A DNA stretch of 64,000 nt from Escherichia fergusonii ATCC 35469 (GCF_000026225.1 NC_011740.1:3100001-3164000); one strand, 5' to 3'; positions 8,502-18,195 are shown, numbered from the stretch's first letter. Made by a program: numbers and translations. Notes: generated by a model not told the origin, from the sequence alone.

Positions 8502-9029
8502 ATGATTTTTCTCATGACGAAAGATTCTTTTCTGTTACACGGATTAATGAATTTAAAAGATGATCGTAAAGTGATAAAAATCAATAATCTTTATGATATC
8601 AATAATATATCTGACATGCCATTCAAAGTCGTTATTGATACCTATCATAACCACATCCTTGACGAAGAATCGATGGAGTTTCTCGCCAGTCTCAATGCGG
8701 AAAGAATCATCATCTTAGCGCCCTACCATATCAGCAAACTAAAAAGTAACGCCCCGATTTACTTTATCAACCGCAACGAAAGTCTTAAGAATCTTACTGA
8801 AATTATTTATGGCAAACCATTACACCATAAAAACGACCAACTTTGCTTTTCTCACAATCAGTTTAAGATTATGCAACTGATTCTCAAAAACAAAAACGAA
8901 AGCAATATTACTTCAGCGCTCAACATCTCTCAACAGACGCTAAAGATTCAGAAATTCAATATTATGTACAAGTTAAAGCTTAGAAGAATGAGCGATATTG
9001 TTACGCTGGGTATTTCATCCTATTTTTAG
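8502..9029 (+). CDS. gadE: GadE, central LuxR-family activator of acid resistance
   Basis: A 175-residue regulator with a C-terminal HTH (CFSHNQFKIMQLILKNKNES...KLKLRRMSDIVTLG) that looks essentially unchanged from K-12, and a more diverged N-terminal half. GadE activates gad, hde, slp, mdtEF and other acid genes, also as a GadE-RcsB dimer. ATG 8502 follows TAAGGAGTAAGTT. A divergent N-terminus with a constant DNA-binding half suggests the target box is unchanged. Confidence 0.96.
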   Translation: MIFLMTKDSFLLHGLMNLKDDRKVIKINNLYDINNISDMPFKVVIDTYHNHILDEESMEFLASLNAERIIILAPYHISKLKSNAPIYFINRNESLKNLTEIIYGKPLHHKNDQLCFSHNQFKIMQLILKNKNESNITSALNISQQTLKIQKFNIMYKLKLRRMSDIVTLGISSYF

Positions 9030-9280
9030 CCACATAATTATCAGAATTAGCCACTAAGGAAATAGTGACAAAACTGATTAACGGGCATAAATGGGAGGGA
9101 ACCGAAAATATTTAAAGATGTTTCAGGCTGGAGCAGCCAGCATTATTTATGTCGCCGGGTGGATGTTTATCTCTGGTTAATCATCCACCTGTCCAAACAG
9201 TAACGGTCATGCCCCTGTTCTGCAAACTAAGTTCAAATAATCAGACTATTAAGCAAGCTATCCGTTATTCAAGGAACATG

Positions 9281-10438
9281 ATGAACAAAAAGATAAAACT
9301 GCTGATACCGTTGTTGGTCTGCACCACGATGCTCACCGCTTGCGATAACAAGCCCGCTGAAAATACTTCTGCAGCCCTTCCAAAGGTGGGCGTTGTCACT
9401 ATAACTCCTGGCACTGTCAGCGTTACGAGTGAGCTTCCTGGCAGAACTGTCCCCTTTGAAATTGCCGAGATACGACCACAGGTCGGCGGCATTATCGTAA
9501 AACGTAATTTTATTGAAGGTGACAAAGTTAAGCAGGGGGATTCACTCTATCAGATAGACCCGGCGCCTTTAAAAGCTGCCCTCGACTCAGCCAAAGGTAA
9601 CCTGGCCAAGGCGCAGTCGGCCGCCAGTAACGCGCGGTTAACCTTTAACCGTCAGTCCTCCCTTCTGCACTCAAATTATGTCAGCCGTCAGGATTACGAC
9701 AATGCGCGTAGCCAGCTTAATGAAGCCGAAGCCAATGTTACCGTGGCAAAAGCGGATGTCGAGCAAGCGGCAATCAACCTCAAATACGCCAATGTGACGT
9801 CACCTATTACCGGGATAAGCGGGAAATCGTCAGTCACCGTCGGGGCACTGGTGACGGCAAATCAGAGCGAAGCCCTGGTGACAGTGCAGCGGCTTGATCC
9901 GATTTATGTCGATCTAACTCAATCTGTACAAGAATTTCTGCGCCTGAAAGAGGAAATCGCCAGCGGGCAAATACAGCAGGTAAAAGGACAAACACCAGTG
10001 GCGCTAAATCTGGAAAATGGCAAACGCTATGCCCAGACTGGCACCCTGAAGTTTTCTGATCCTACTGTCGATGAGACCACTGGCTCCGTAACGTTGCGGG
10101 CAATCTTCCCTAACCCGAATGGCGATCTGTTACCCGGTATGTACGTCACTGCCCTGCTCGATGAAGGCAGTCGCCAGAATGTGCTAATGGTGCCGCAAGA
10201 AGGGGTAACGCATAACGCTCAGGGGAAAGCGACAGCATTAATTCTCGATAAAGACGATGTTGTCCAGCAGCGCGAGATTAACGCGGTAAAAGCTATCGGC
10301 AATCAGTGGTTGGTCACGGCAGGATTACAACCTGGGGATCGGGTGATCGTCTCTGGGCTACAACGGATCCGTCCAGGTATAAAAGCCCAGGCAATATCCT
10401 CCGACGAGAACACGGCCAGCAACCCGGCTAAACAGTAA
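9281..10438 (+). CDS. mdtE: MdtE, periplasmic adaptor lipoprotein of the MdtEF-TolC pump
   Basis: A 385-residue membrane-fusion protein. Lipoprotein signal MLTACD has its lipid-modified Cys at residue 21. The lipoyl/alpha-hairpin region is PQVGGIIVKRNFIEGDKV to the AKSAASNAR-type coiled coil, followed by beta-barrel segments. It links the RND pump MdtF to TolC. ATG 9281 (not the adjacent ATG 9278 or the longer upstream frame) is best placed after AAGGA and gives the K-12 length. Twenty-five bp upstream of mdtF. Activated by GadE/GadX in K-12. Confidence 0.95.
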   Translation: MNKKIKLLIPLLVCTTMLTACDNKPAENTSAALPKVGVVTITPGTVSVTSELPGRTVPFEIAEIRPQVGGIIVKRNFIEGDKVKQGDSLYQIDPAPLKAALDSAKGNLAKAQSAASNARLTFNRQSSLLHSNYVSRQDYDNARSQLNEAEANVTVAKADVEQAAINLKYANVTSPITGISGKSSVTVGALVTANQSEALVTVQRLDPIYVDLTQSVQEFLRLKEEIASGQIQQVKGQTPVALNLENGKRYAQTGTLKFSDPTVDETTGSVTLRAIFPNPNGDLLPGMYVTALLDEGSRQNVLMVPQEGVTHNAQGKATALILDKDDVVQQREINAVKAIGNQWLVTAGLQPGDRVIVSGLQRIRPGIKAQAISSDENTASNPAKQ

Positions 10439-10463
10439 CGTTGCAGGCATTAAGGGGATTTTC

Positions 10464-13400
10464 ATGGCTAACTATTTTATTGAGCGCCCGGTGTTTGCAT
10501 GGGTACTTGCAATTATTTTGATGCTTGCAGGCGGGATCGCCATTATGAACTTGCCGGTGGCGCAATATCCGCAGATTGCGCCGCCGACGATCACTGTCAG
10601 CGCAACCTATCCGGGGGCCGATGCGCAAACTGTTGAAGACTCAGTGACACAGGTCATTGAGCAGAATATGACCGGCCTTGATGGCTTGATGTATATGTCT
10701 TCCACCAGTGATGCGGCGGGTAACGCCCAAATTACCCTGACCTTTGAAACAGGGACTTCGGCAGATATCGCCCAGGTGCAGGTACAGAACAAGCTGCAAT
10801 TAGCAATGCCTTCTTTGCCACAGGAAGTGCAGCAGCAGGGTATCAGTGTGGATAAATCCAGCAGCAATATTTTGATGGTTGCGGCGTTTATCTCCGATGA
10901 TGGCAGCCTGAATCAATACGATATTGCTGACTATGTCGCGTCTAATATTAAAGACCCCCTCAGTCGTACCGCCGGGGTGGGTAGTGTGCAACTGTTCGGT
11001 TCGCAATATGCCATGCGTATCTGGTTGGATCCGCAGAAACTCAATAAATACAACCTGGAACCGCAGGACGTTATTTCGCAAATCAAGATCCAAAATAACC
11101 AGATTTCCGGCGGTCAGTTAGGGGGAATGCCTCAGGCAGCTGACCAGCAACTGAATGCTTCCATCATTGTGCAAACGCGTCTGCAAAGCCCGGAGGAGTT
11201 CGGCAAAATTCTGCTTAAAGTCCAGCAGGATGGTTCACAGGTGCTGCTGCGCGACGTGGCAAGGGTAGAATTGGGGGCAGAAGATTACTCCACCGTCGCC
11301 CGCTACAACGGCAAACCAGCAGCCGGGATCGCGATTAAACTGGCAACCGGGGCCAACGCACTGGACACGTCCAAAGCAGTGAAAAGTGAATTAGATCGCC
11401 TGTCCGCCTGGTTTCCGGCCAGTCTGAAAACGGTTTATCCCTACGACACCACACCGTTTATCCAGATCTCCATTCAGGAAGTATTCAAAACGTTGATCGA
11501 GGCAATTATCCTCGTCTTCCTCGTAATGTATCTGTTCCTGCAAAATTTCCGGGCAACGTTGATCCCTACCATCGCCGTGCCTGTCGTTATTCTCGGCACC
11601 TTCGCTATCTTGTCGGCGGTCGGATTTACCATCAACACACTCACCATGTTCGGGATGGTGCTGGCGATAGGGTTACTGGTGGACGACGCCATTGTGGTCG
11701 TAGAAAACGTCGAGCGTGTGATTTCAGAAGAGGGATTGGCCCCAAAAGAGGCAGCGCATAAATCGATGGGGCAAATTCAGCGGGCCCTGGTGGGGATCGC
11801 GGTGGTGCTCTCCGCAGTATTTATGCCGATGGCCTTCATGAGTGGCGCAACCGGGGAGATCTACCGCCAGTTTTCCATAACGCTTATCTCCTCCATGCTG
11901 CTGTCTGTCTTCGTCGCAATGAGCCTGACTCCTGCACTTTGTGCCACATTGCTTAAACCGACCAAAGAGGTGACCACGGGCAACAGCTTATTTGCCCGCT
12001 TCAACCGTCTGTTTGAGGCTTCCACGAATCATTATACCGACAGTACCCGACGCCTGTTGGGCACCACAGGACGCTATATGGTGGTATATCTGTTGATTGT
12101 TGCGGGTATGGCGGTGCTGTTCTTACGTACACCGACGTCATTCCTGCCGGAAGAGGACCAGGGGGTGCTGATGACCACCGCCCAGCTACCTTCCGGTTCA
12201 ACCATGGTCAACACCAGTAAAGTGCTGGATGAAATCACCGATTACTATCTCACCAAAGAAAAAAATAATGTTGAATCGGTGTTCACCGTAGGCGGCTTTG
12301 GTTTCAGTGGTCAGGGGCAAAACAACGGCCTGGCGTTTATCAGCCTCAAGCCGTGGTCTGAGCGTGTCGGCGAAGAAAACTCAGTTACCGGGATCATTCA
12401 GCGGGCGATGGTTGCCTTAAGTGCCATAAATAAAGCGGTGGTTTTCCCCTTCAACCTGCCCGCCGTGGCAGAGTTGGGTACAGCTTCCGGTTTCGATATG
12501 GAGCTACTCGACAACGGTAACCTGGGGCATGAAAAACTGACGCAGGCACGAAATGAACTGCTGGCAATGGCAGCACAAGCCCCGGATCAGGTCACAGGTG
12601 TGCGACCCAATGGTCTGGAAGATACGCCGATGTTCCGTGTTAATGTCAATGCGGCAAAAGCGGAAGCGATGGGCGTGTCGCTCTCGGATATCAACCAGAC
12701 GATTTCCACCGCCTTTGGTAGTAGCTATGTAAACGACTTTCTGAATCAGGGGCGCGTGAAAAAAGTGTATGTGCAGGCTGGTACACCGTTCCGTATGCTG
12801 CCGGACAACATTAACCAGTGGTATGTCAGGAACGCCTCCGGGGCAATGGCACCGCTTTCAGCCTACTCCTCTACTGAGTGGACTTACGGTTCTCCCCGTC
12901 TTGAACGTTACAATGGTTTGCCATCAATGGAGATTCTGGGGGAAGCCGCTGCCGGGAAAAGTACCGGTGAAGCGATGGATTTTATGGCCTCGCTGGTCGC
13001 AAAACTACCCGCTGGCGTGGGTTATTCCTGGACCGGACTTTCCTATCAGGAAAAATTATCCACCAACCAGGCCCCGATGCTGTATGCCATCTCGCTAATC
13101 GTGGTGTTCCTGGCGCTGGCTGCCTTATATGAAAGTTGGTCAATTCCGTTCTCAGTGATGTTAGTCGTTCCGCTAGGGGTGATTGGTGCATTACTGGCAA
13201 CCGACTTGCGCGGCTTAAGTAACGACGTTTACTTCCAGGTGGGGCTACTGACCACTATCGGGCTGGCTGCGAAAAACGCCATTCTGATAGTTGAATTTGC
13301 CGTAGAAATGATGCAGAAAGAAGGAAAATCTCCCGTTGAGGCAATTATCGAAGCGGCGCGGATGCGTTTGCGCCCGATTCTGATGACCTCGCTGGCGTTT

Positions 13401-13577
13401 ATCCTCGGCGTACTGCCGCTGGTTATCAGCCACGGTGCAGGTTCCGGCGCGCAAAATGCGGTCGGTACTGGGGTTATGGGCGGGATGTTCGCCGCAACCG
13501 TACTGGCTATCTACTTCGTTCCGGTGTTCTTTATCGTCGTGGAACATCTATTCTCACGCTTTAAAAAACGGACGTAA
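10464..13577 (+). CDS. mdtF: MdtF, RND-family multidrug efflux pump
   Basis: A 1037-residue inner-membrane trimeric proton-driven pump, the same length as K-12 MdtF. The N-terminal TM1 (PVFAWVLAIILMLAGGIAI), the proton-relay motif GLLVDDAIVVVENVER in TM4, and the C-terminal TM block with the GSGAQNAVGTGVMGGM signature are present. Exports bile salts, some antibiotics and indole/electron-transport by-products under anaerobic or acid conditions. Ends at a strong terminator. Confidence 0.97.
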   Translation: MANYFIERPVFAWVLAIILMLAGGIAIMNLPVAQYPQIAPPTITVSATYPGADAQTVEDSVTQVIEQNMTGLDGLMYMSSTSDAAGNAQITLTFETGTSADIAQVQVQNKLQLAMPSLPQEVQQQGISVDKSSSNILMVAAFISDDGSLNQYDIADYVASNIKDPLSRTAGVGSVQLFGSQYAMRIWLDPQKLNKYNLEPQDVISQIKIQNNQISGGQLGGMPQAADQQLNASIIVQTRLQSPEEFGKILLKVQQDGSQVLLRDVARVELGAEDYSTVARYNGKPAAGIAIKLATGANALDTSKAVKSELDRLSAWFPASLKTVYPYDTTPFIQISIQEVFKTLIEAIILVFLVMYLFLQNFRATLIPTIAVPVVILGTFAILSAVGFTINTLTMFGMVLAIGLLVDDAIVVVENVERVISEEGLAPKEAAHKSMGQIQRALVGIAVVLSAVFMPMAFMSGATGEIYRQFSITLISSMLLSVFVAMSLTPALCATLLKPTKEVTTGNSLFARFNRLFEASTNHYTDSTRRLLGTTGRYMVVYLLIVAGMAVLFLRTPTSFLPEEDQGVLMTTAQLPSGSTMVNTSKVLDEITDYYLTKEKNNVESVFTVGGFGFSGQGQNNGLAFISLKPWSERVGEENSVTGIIQRAMVALSAINKAVVFPFNLPAVAELGTASGFDMELLDNGNLGHEKLTQARNELLAMAAQAPDQVTGVRPNGLEDTPMFRVNVNAAKAEAMGVSLSDINQTISTAFGSSYVNDFLNQGRVKKVYVQAGTPFRMLPDNINQWYVRNASGAMAPLSAYSSTEWTYGSPRLERYNGLPSMEILGEAAAGKSTGEAMDFMASLVAKLPAGVGYSWTGLSYQEKLSTNQAPMLYAISLIVVFLALAALYESWSIPFSVMLVVPLGVIGALLATDLRGLSNDVYFQVGLLTTIGLAAKNAILIVEFAVEMMQKEGKSPVEAIIEAARMRLRPILMTSLAFILGVLPLVISHGAGSGAQNAVGTGVMGGMFAATVLAIYFVPVFFIVVEHLFSRFKKRT

Positions 13578-13600
13578 TTTATAACGAGTAGCGTTACTGC

Positions 13601-13630
13601 AAGGCCGGGAAACCGGCCTTAATTTTTGTT
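13601..13630 (+). terminator. Rho-independent terminator of mdtEF
   Basis: AAGGCCGG / CCGGCCTT stem with GAAA loop, then AATTTTTGTT. It begins 23 bp after the mdtF stop codon. The ~170 bp after it, before the gadW 3' end, show nothing else. Confidence 0.9.
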
Positions 13631-13802
13631 AACGACCAGGCAAGAAGCTAAAAGCCCCAGACAAATCAGGCAACAATGGAAGAAAAAACCGCTCCAGCCA
13701 TGAAGAATAAGATTGAGCAATACCATACAAACTGAGATCGCAGTGATGCCGAGGAGTGCTAATTTGATTATTCCCACTATCACGGCACTGAAATACGCTG
13801 GC

Positions 13803-14540
13803 TTAACACAAGGATACGAACGACACCGCCGAACGATGGCTATACTGATGAGGAGTCACGCCATAATACTGGCGGAAAGTATTGATAAAATAGGATGTAC
13901 TGCTATAGCCGCATTTCTCAGCAATTACCGTTAATGGCATTTGATTAAGCTCAAGGAGAGTTTTTGCTCTTGCCATTCGGGATGCCAGTAAGATTTTACT
14001 GAAAGAAGTGTTTTCGTCCTGCAACTTTTTTTTGATTAAGCTCTCACTGGTGTAGAGTTTTTCTGCCACATCACGCAGATACCAGCGTCTGGAAGTATCG
14101 ACGCTAATTATTCGCTCCACTTTCCCCGATAAGGTGTTGATACTGTTAAATAGCAGAGGCACCAACTCATCATGCATCGAAAACAGTGATAAACAGGAGA
14201 AGTAGAGCATATTACTCAGCGTCGGTGTCAACGTTTCTGCAGCGTCAAAACTGTCAAAGATTGCCCTTACCAGCGGTAACGGTGGCTGGTGATTGATGAG
14301 TAGACGATGTCTGGTATGTTTGCCGCTATATTGCGCAGGGTGGCGAATATGTTGTAGATAATTGCTCACAATGCATTCATCTATTTCCAGTGAACGCACC
14401 CAGGAACAATTATGTGGGATTCTAAATGCCAGTTTCTCATCCATCAGAATGAGACTGTCTTTTATTATGTTAAGATGTTTTTTTTCATAGTATATGTCCA
14501 AGGAACGACAAACCAGAACGACAGAACAGACATGCGCCAT
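13803..14540 (-). CDS. gadW: GadW, AraC-family acid resistance regulator
   Basis: A 245-residue AraC/XylS regulator. The C-terminal double HTH (RRWYLRDVAEKLYTSESLIKKKL... and CGYSSTSYFINTFRQYYGVTPHQY) is nearly unchanged from K-12; the N-terminal ligand/dimer region is more diverged. With GadX it controls gadE and the gad genes; GadW also represses gadX. ATG 14540 gives the expected N-terminus (MAHVCSV). Convergent with mdtF. Its upstream neighbour is gadY, then a gadX on the opposite strand from the K-12 arrangement. Confidence 0.94.
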   Translation of the reverse strand: MAHVCSVVLVCRSLDIYYEKKHLNIIKDSLILMDEKLAFRIPHNCSWVRSLEIDECIVSNYLQHIRHPAQYSGKHTRHRLLINHQPPLPLVRAIFDSFDAAETLTPTLSNMLYFSCLSLFSMHDELVPLLFNSINTLSGKVERIISVDTSRRWYLRDVAEKLYTSESLIKKKLQDENTSFSKILLASRMARAKTLLELNQMPLTVIAEKCGYSSTSYFINTFRQYYGVTPHQYSHRSAVSFVSLC

Positions 14541-14786
14541 TTTAAACCCTTTTAATTCATTCCCGTGACTAATGCATATTGAGTATACTTACAAAATGAC
14601 AGTATACATGTAGAGTAATTTAAAAACTGCCATATTTAGTAGGAAGACATTCATGCAGGAGGACTATTATATATAGCAGGCCATCTAAAATAAGTAAATG
14701 CATCCATTTTCTTAATCATTTCAGAAGCTAATCCCGATATAAAACAAGCTGATATTTTGTCTACTTAACGATATATTTCTAGACAT

Positions 14787-14893
14787 GAAATCTTAATTGA
14801 GCTTTCCGTGTCTACAGGGAGTGTTGCAACGGTTTCATTAGTCTGTAGACGGCAGACTATCCTCTTCCCGGTCCCCTATGCCGGGTTTTTTTT
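14787..14893 (+). ncRNA. gadY: GadY small regulatory RNA
   Basis: A long match to remembered K-12 GadY: CAGGGAGTGTT, GTCTG.AGACGGCAGACTAT, CCTCTTCCCGGTCCCCTATG and the terminator CCGGG plus eight T. Length by alignment is ~105 nt; the 5' end is estimated. In K-12 GadY is sigma-S dependent, lies antisense to the 3' end of gadX and, by pairing with the gadX-gadW mRNA, directs its processing and stabilisation. Here the only gadX-like gene lies downstream on the same strand, so that overlap does not exist. Confidence 0.9.
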
Positions 14894-15249
14894 GCCTGAA
14901 AAATGCCAACGTAGTCACTATAGTTAGTCCTCGTGAATATATTCTTTAACAGTTATCAAGCTCATCATAACGGATCGTAATTAATAACTAATACTGTCAC
15001 GCACGCATCACTTTTAGCTACAGATATAGCATTTTTAGCCATATCACAGGCTTTATCTGGACGTACTTGCAGTTCTGAACTTTAGTTGTACTTACGTATT
15101 CCATCTGGGGAGAGTGTCAACGTTAATATAAAAATAGCCTTTATGTTTTGTTGTATATTGCTCTGGTACATGTGTTAAGTTAAAGACAATAAGTTTATAC
15201 GCACATGGAAATGTCACTATCTTTATACATTGCTGCTATTTTAAAGATT

Positions 15250-16074
15250 ATGAAAAACAATACATACCCCGGCGTAATTATCTGTAGCATCAACGAAACA
15301 ATACTTACCTTTAATGATGGTAACAAAATCACCATCGCTCCCGGAAATCTAATATTTGTTGATCCAAGGCAACTAACCATCACTCACTATGGCGAACTTG
15401 AAAATGTTGCACTAATTACCCAAAAAACAATTTCGTTATTGGTTTCCGCATTAAATTCAGATTCCTTAATACATAGCTATAAAGCTCATAATTCACCTTT
15501 TATTATTCGAAAATGTCCTGATATCGCTATATTTAAATATGCGGCAAATCTGTCACACAAAAGTGACCTCTCCTGCGCTGAAAAACTGCGTAAGCGTTCG
15601 TTAATGCTGGCCCTGATGTCGCTGTTTCTCGATGATCAGAACTTTATTCCGTTATTAATGCGCATATTGCATCCAGATATTACAACTCGCGTTTGTGCTG
15701 TCATCAACAGCAATATTGCCAATGACTGGTCACTAACATTAATAGCAAGTGAATTATTAATGAGCCCAAGCTTATTAAAGAAAAAATTGCAGGCCGAGCA
15801 GACGACTTACTCGCAGTTACTCACTGAATGCAGAATGCAGCAGGCGTTAAAGCTATTACGATGCGACGATTACGCTGTCAAAAAGACAGCAATATTATGC
15901 GGTTATAAAAGTGTATCTTACTTTATTGCCGTATTTCGTAAGCACTTTGGGATAACGCCAACCGAATATCAGGATAAACGGCAACACCACCATGACCTGA
16001 ACGCAACAAAAAGAGTGATGACCTTGCCTGGGAACAGGGCAATAAATGATACCCTGCGCTCCAGATGGTGTTAG
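15250..16074 (+). CDS. gadX: GadX-like AraC-family regulator, inverted relative to K-12
   Basis: A 274-residue protein from ATG 15250, exactly the K-12 GadX length; the frame is open 45 bp further upstream. The C-terminal DNA-binding half matches GadX best (IASELLMSPSLLKKKL, YSQLLTECRMQ, CGYKSVSYFIAVFRKHFGITPTEYQ). The N-terminal half and the last ~30 residues are strongly diverged. GadX activates gadE, gadA/BC and hde genes. It is on the plus strand, away from gadW, and 32 bp upstream of the appA-like gene. Orthology rests on the HTH half and the neighbourhood; a separate AraC paralogue is possible. Confidence 0.75.
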   Translation: MKNNTYPGVIICSINETILTFNDGNKITIAPGNLIFVDPRQLTITHYGELENVALITQKTISLLVSALNSDSLIHSYKAHNSPFIIRKCPDIAIFKYAANLSHKSDLSCAEKLRKRSLMLALMSLFLDDQNFIPLLMRILHPDITTRVCAVINSNIANDWSLTLIASELLMSPSLLKKKLQAEQTTYSQLLTECRMQQALKLLRCDDYAVKKTAILCGYKSVSYFIAVFRKHFGITPTEYQDKRQHHHDLNATKRVMTLPGNRAINDTLRSRWC

Positions 16075-16106
16075 TGAAAAGCGTCAGGGATTAAGGAGAT
16101 ATTAAG

Positions 16107-17393
16107 ATGTCTGCATCACTTATCCGCATTATCTGTGTGATGACGTTATTAGCAGCATTTCCCACTCGTGCAGAGCAAAACGATGGCCTGCAACTACAGA
16201 GTGTGGTTATCGTCAGCCGTCACGGAGTGAGGGCCCCCACTAAACTCACCCCACTAATGCAAAATGTTACCCCTGATACCTGGCCGCAATGGTCTGTTCC
16301 GCTGGGTTGGTTAACCCCGCGTGGTGGCGAACTCATTTCGTTGCTGGGAGATTATCAACGCCAACGGTTAATTTCCGAAGGCCTGATAAACGCAGCACAG
16401 TGCCCGTCTGCAAAGCAGGTTGCCGTGATTGCCGACACTGACGAGCGTACACGTAAAACAGGCGAAGCCTTTATCTCTGCGCTGGCACCACATTGCGCGC
16501 TCCCCGTTCATGTTCAGCAAAATCTCCGGCAGACTGATCCTCTTTTTAACCCACTGAAAACCGGACATTGCCAACTGGATAAACCCACGGTGCGCGCAGC
16601 CATACTTAAGCAAGCGGGAGGTAGTATTGAAGCATTAAATAAACAGTATCAGCCTGCTTTTACAACGCTTGCTGATGTACTTAATTTACGGGAATCTCCC
16701 CTTTGCCAACAAGAGAAACGCTGCACATTACCAGAAGCGCTGCCCTCTGAACTGGAAGTCAGCAAACGGAATGTCTCATTTAGCGGCGCGTGGGGATTGG
16801 CCTCAACCGTTAGCGAGATCTTTCTTTTACAGCAAGCTCAGGGAATGGCAGATCCAGGATGGGGGCGGATTAAGAATTCAGAGCAGTGGCAACAGTTGCT
16901 GAGTTTGCATAATGCCCAGTTTGATCTGTTGCAACGTACCCCGGAAGTCGCCAGCAGTCGTGCCACTCCGCTGTTGGATCTGATTATCGCCACACTGACA
17001 CCGGGTCATGCGGGTAAGCAGATGGCAGGGATTTCACTTCCCACATCACTGCTGTTTATTGCCGGTCATGATACGAATCTTGCCAATCTCGGTGGAGCGC
17101 TTGGGATGAGCTGGACATTACCCGGCCAACCCGATAATACTCCGCCTGGTGGTGAACTGGTTTTTGAACGCTGGCACCGGGCAACCGATAACACCGACTG
17201 GATTCAGGTTTCGTTGGTGTATCAAACGTTACAACAGATGCGTAATGTGACGCGGTTATCCATGACCACGCCTCCCGGAAAAGTGCCATTAACGGTGAAT
17301 GGCTGCCAGGAAACCAACAGCCAGGGGATGTGTTCCCTGAAAAGTTTTACGGCGGTGATTAACACCATCAGAAATCCGGCGTGTGCGCTGTGA
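16107..17393 (+). CDS. AppA-family periplasmic acid phosphatase/phytase
   Basis: A 428-residue histidine acid phosphatase. Signal peptide (VMTLLAAFPTRA), catalytic RHGVRAPT at residues ~38-45 and the proton-donor HD motif (FIAGHDTNLANLGG) near residue 320. Close to AppA in plan, with PGWGRI, LLSLHNAQFDLLQRTPEVA and the C-terminal CGTs replaced by CQETNSQGMCSL, but with many substitutions from the K-12 AppA I recall, which lies elsewhere beside appCB. Start ATG follows AAGGAGATATTAAG. Only 32 bp from the gadX-like gene, so likely cotranscribed. It would release phosphate from phytate or other esters at acid pH. Confidence 0.9.
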   Translation: MSASLIRIICVMTLLAAFPTRAEQNDGLQLQSVVIVSRHGVRAPTKLTPLMQNVTPDTWPQWSVPLGWLTPRGGELISLLGDYQRQRLISEGLINAAQCPSAKQVAVIADTDERTRKTGEAFISALAPHCALPVHVQQNLRQTDPLFNPLKTGHCQLDKPTVRAAILKQAGGSIEALNKQYQPAFTTLADVLNLRESPLCQQEKRCTLPEALPSELEVSKRNVSFSGAWGLASTVSEIFLLQQAQGMADPGWGRIKNSEQWQQLLSLHNAQFDLLQRTPEVASSRATPLLDLIIATLTPGHAGKQMAGISLPTSLLFIAGHDTNLANLGGALGMSWTLPGQPDNTPPGGELVFERWHRATDNTDWIQVSLVYQTLQQMRNVTRLSMTTPPGKVPLTVNGCQETNSQGMCSLKSFTAVINTIRNPACAL

Positions 17394-17417
17394 AAATTAT
17401 CTTTAAAAAGATGAAGT

Positions 17418-17456
17418 GAGGCTGATGGTAAACGATGCGCTACGCTTATCAGCCTC
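17418..17456. repeat. REP-type palindrome after the phosphatase gene
   Basis: GAGGCTGAT ... ATCAGCCTC flanks GCGCTACGCTT, a typical Escherichia REP core. It may stabilise the upstream mRNA 3' end. Confidence 0.65.
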
Positions 17457-17489
17457 ATACAACCACTACAACATATTGAATTTCAAATA

Positions 17490-17807
17490 GTTAGCAGATT
17501 AACAGTACTGGGAATGGGTTCATCTGCAGCATTGTCGATGTTTTGGTTGCTACCCCCCCAGTTTATGTCACGGGCGGCACTGGCAGCTGGCCTTGGCTTA
17601 ATCAGTACCTTCGGCAGTATTGCATCTTTTGTTGCACCAATATTGATCGGCTGGGTACGCGATACCACTAACAGCTCATTTCTGGCCTTGTATATCCTGA
17701 GTGGTGCAATACTGTTTGGTGCGTTTCTGGTCTACTTAACGCCCAAACAATACCGCCCTGGCGGACCACAACCATTGATGCCAGAAGAAGCAAAAGCCAG
17801 CAGTTGA
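17490..17807 (+). pseudogene. C-terminal remnant of an MFS (anion/cation symporter family) transporter
   Basis: About 105 residues with two to three transmembrane segments (ALSMFWLLPPQFMSRAAL, GLISTFGSIASFVAPILIGWVRD, LYILSGAILFGAFLVYLTP) and a hydrophilic tail. This matches only the last quarter of an ACS-family MFS carrier. The frame is open upstream but without homology, start or ribosome site. Probably the 3' end left by a deletion. The parent transporter cannot be named from this. Confidence 0.75.
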
Positions 17808-18009
17808 TTTTGTATCTATGCCCCTGCGAAGCTGTGGTTAATCACAGGGGCAGCCCATTACTTATTAAACACCTGCAAAAAATCAGGTATTTCCCCGATA
17901 GATTTCCCTAAAAGATCACCGCATATTTTATTTATAATAAACAGCCAGTGATATTACGCTAAATTCTTTTTCACCTTGTTGAATGAAAATCATAAAAGGG
18001 AAATAAATA

Positions 18010-18195
18010 ATGTCTACTTATGAGGATTTTTTTGGTATGAGTACCAATTTTACCGAGAAAAATACTGAATATGAATCAATTATGATTCTGGCGCTAGGTA
18101 AAGATATAACCTATTGTTTAACTTGTCCTAAACGCGTAAACAAAGTTAATAATCACTGTTTTAATACGTGTAAGCGAGCAAAATCCCCGCAATAA
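18010..18195 (+). CDS. Small hypothetical protein, cysteine-containing
   Basis: A 61-residue ORF starting MSTYEDFFGMSTNF after AAAGGGAAATAAATA, a fair ribosome site. The C-terminal half has four cysteines (CLTCPKRVN...CFNTCKR), which could bind a metal, and a basic tail. I do not recognise a family. A ribosome site plus an intact frame support expression only weakly. AT-rich surroundings. Confidence 0.4.
   Translation: MSTYEDFFGMSTNFTEKNTEYESIMILALGKDITYCLTCPKRVNKVNNHCFNTCKRAKSPQ

Noticed and set aside
13713..13934. 73-residue plus-strand ORF after mdtF
   Set aside because: Most of it is antisense to the gadW 3' end; no ribosome site.
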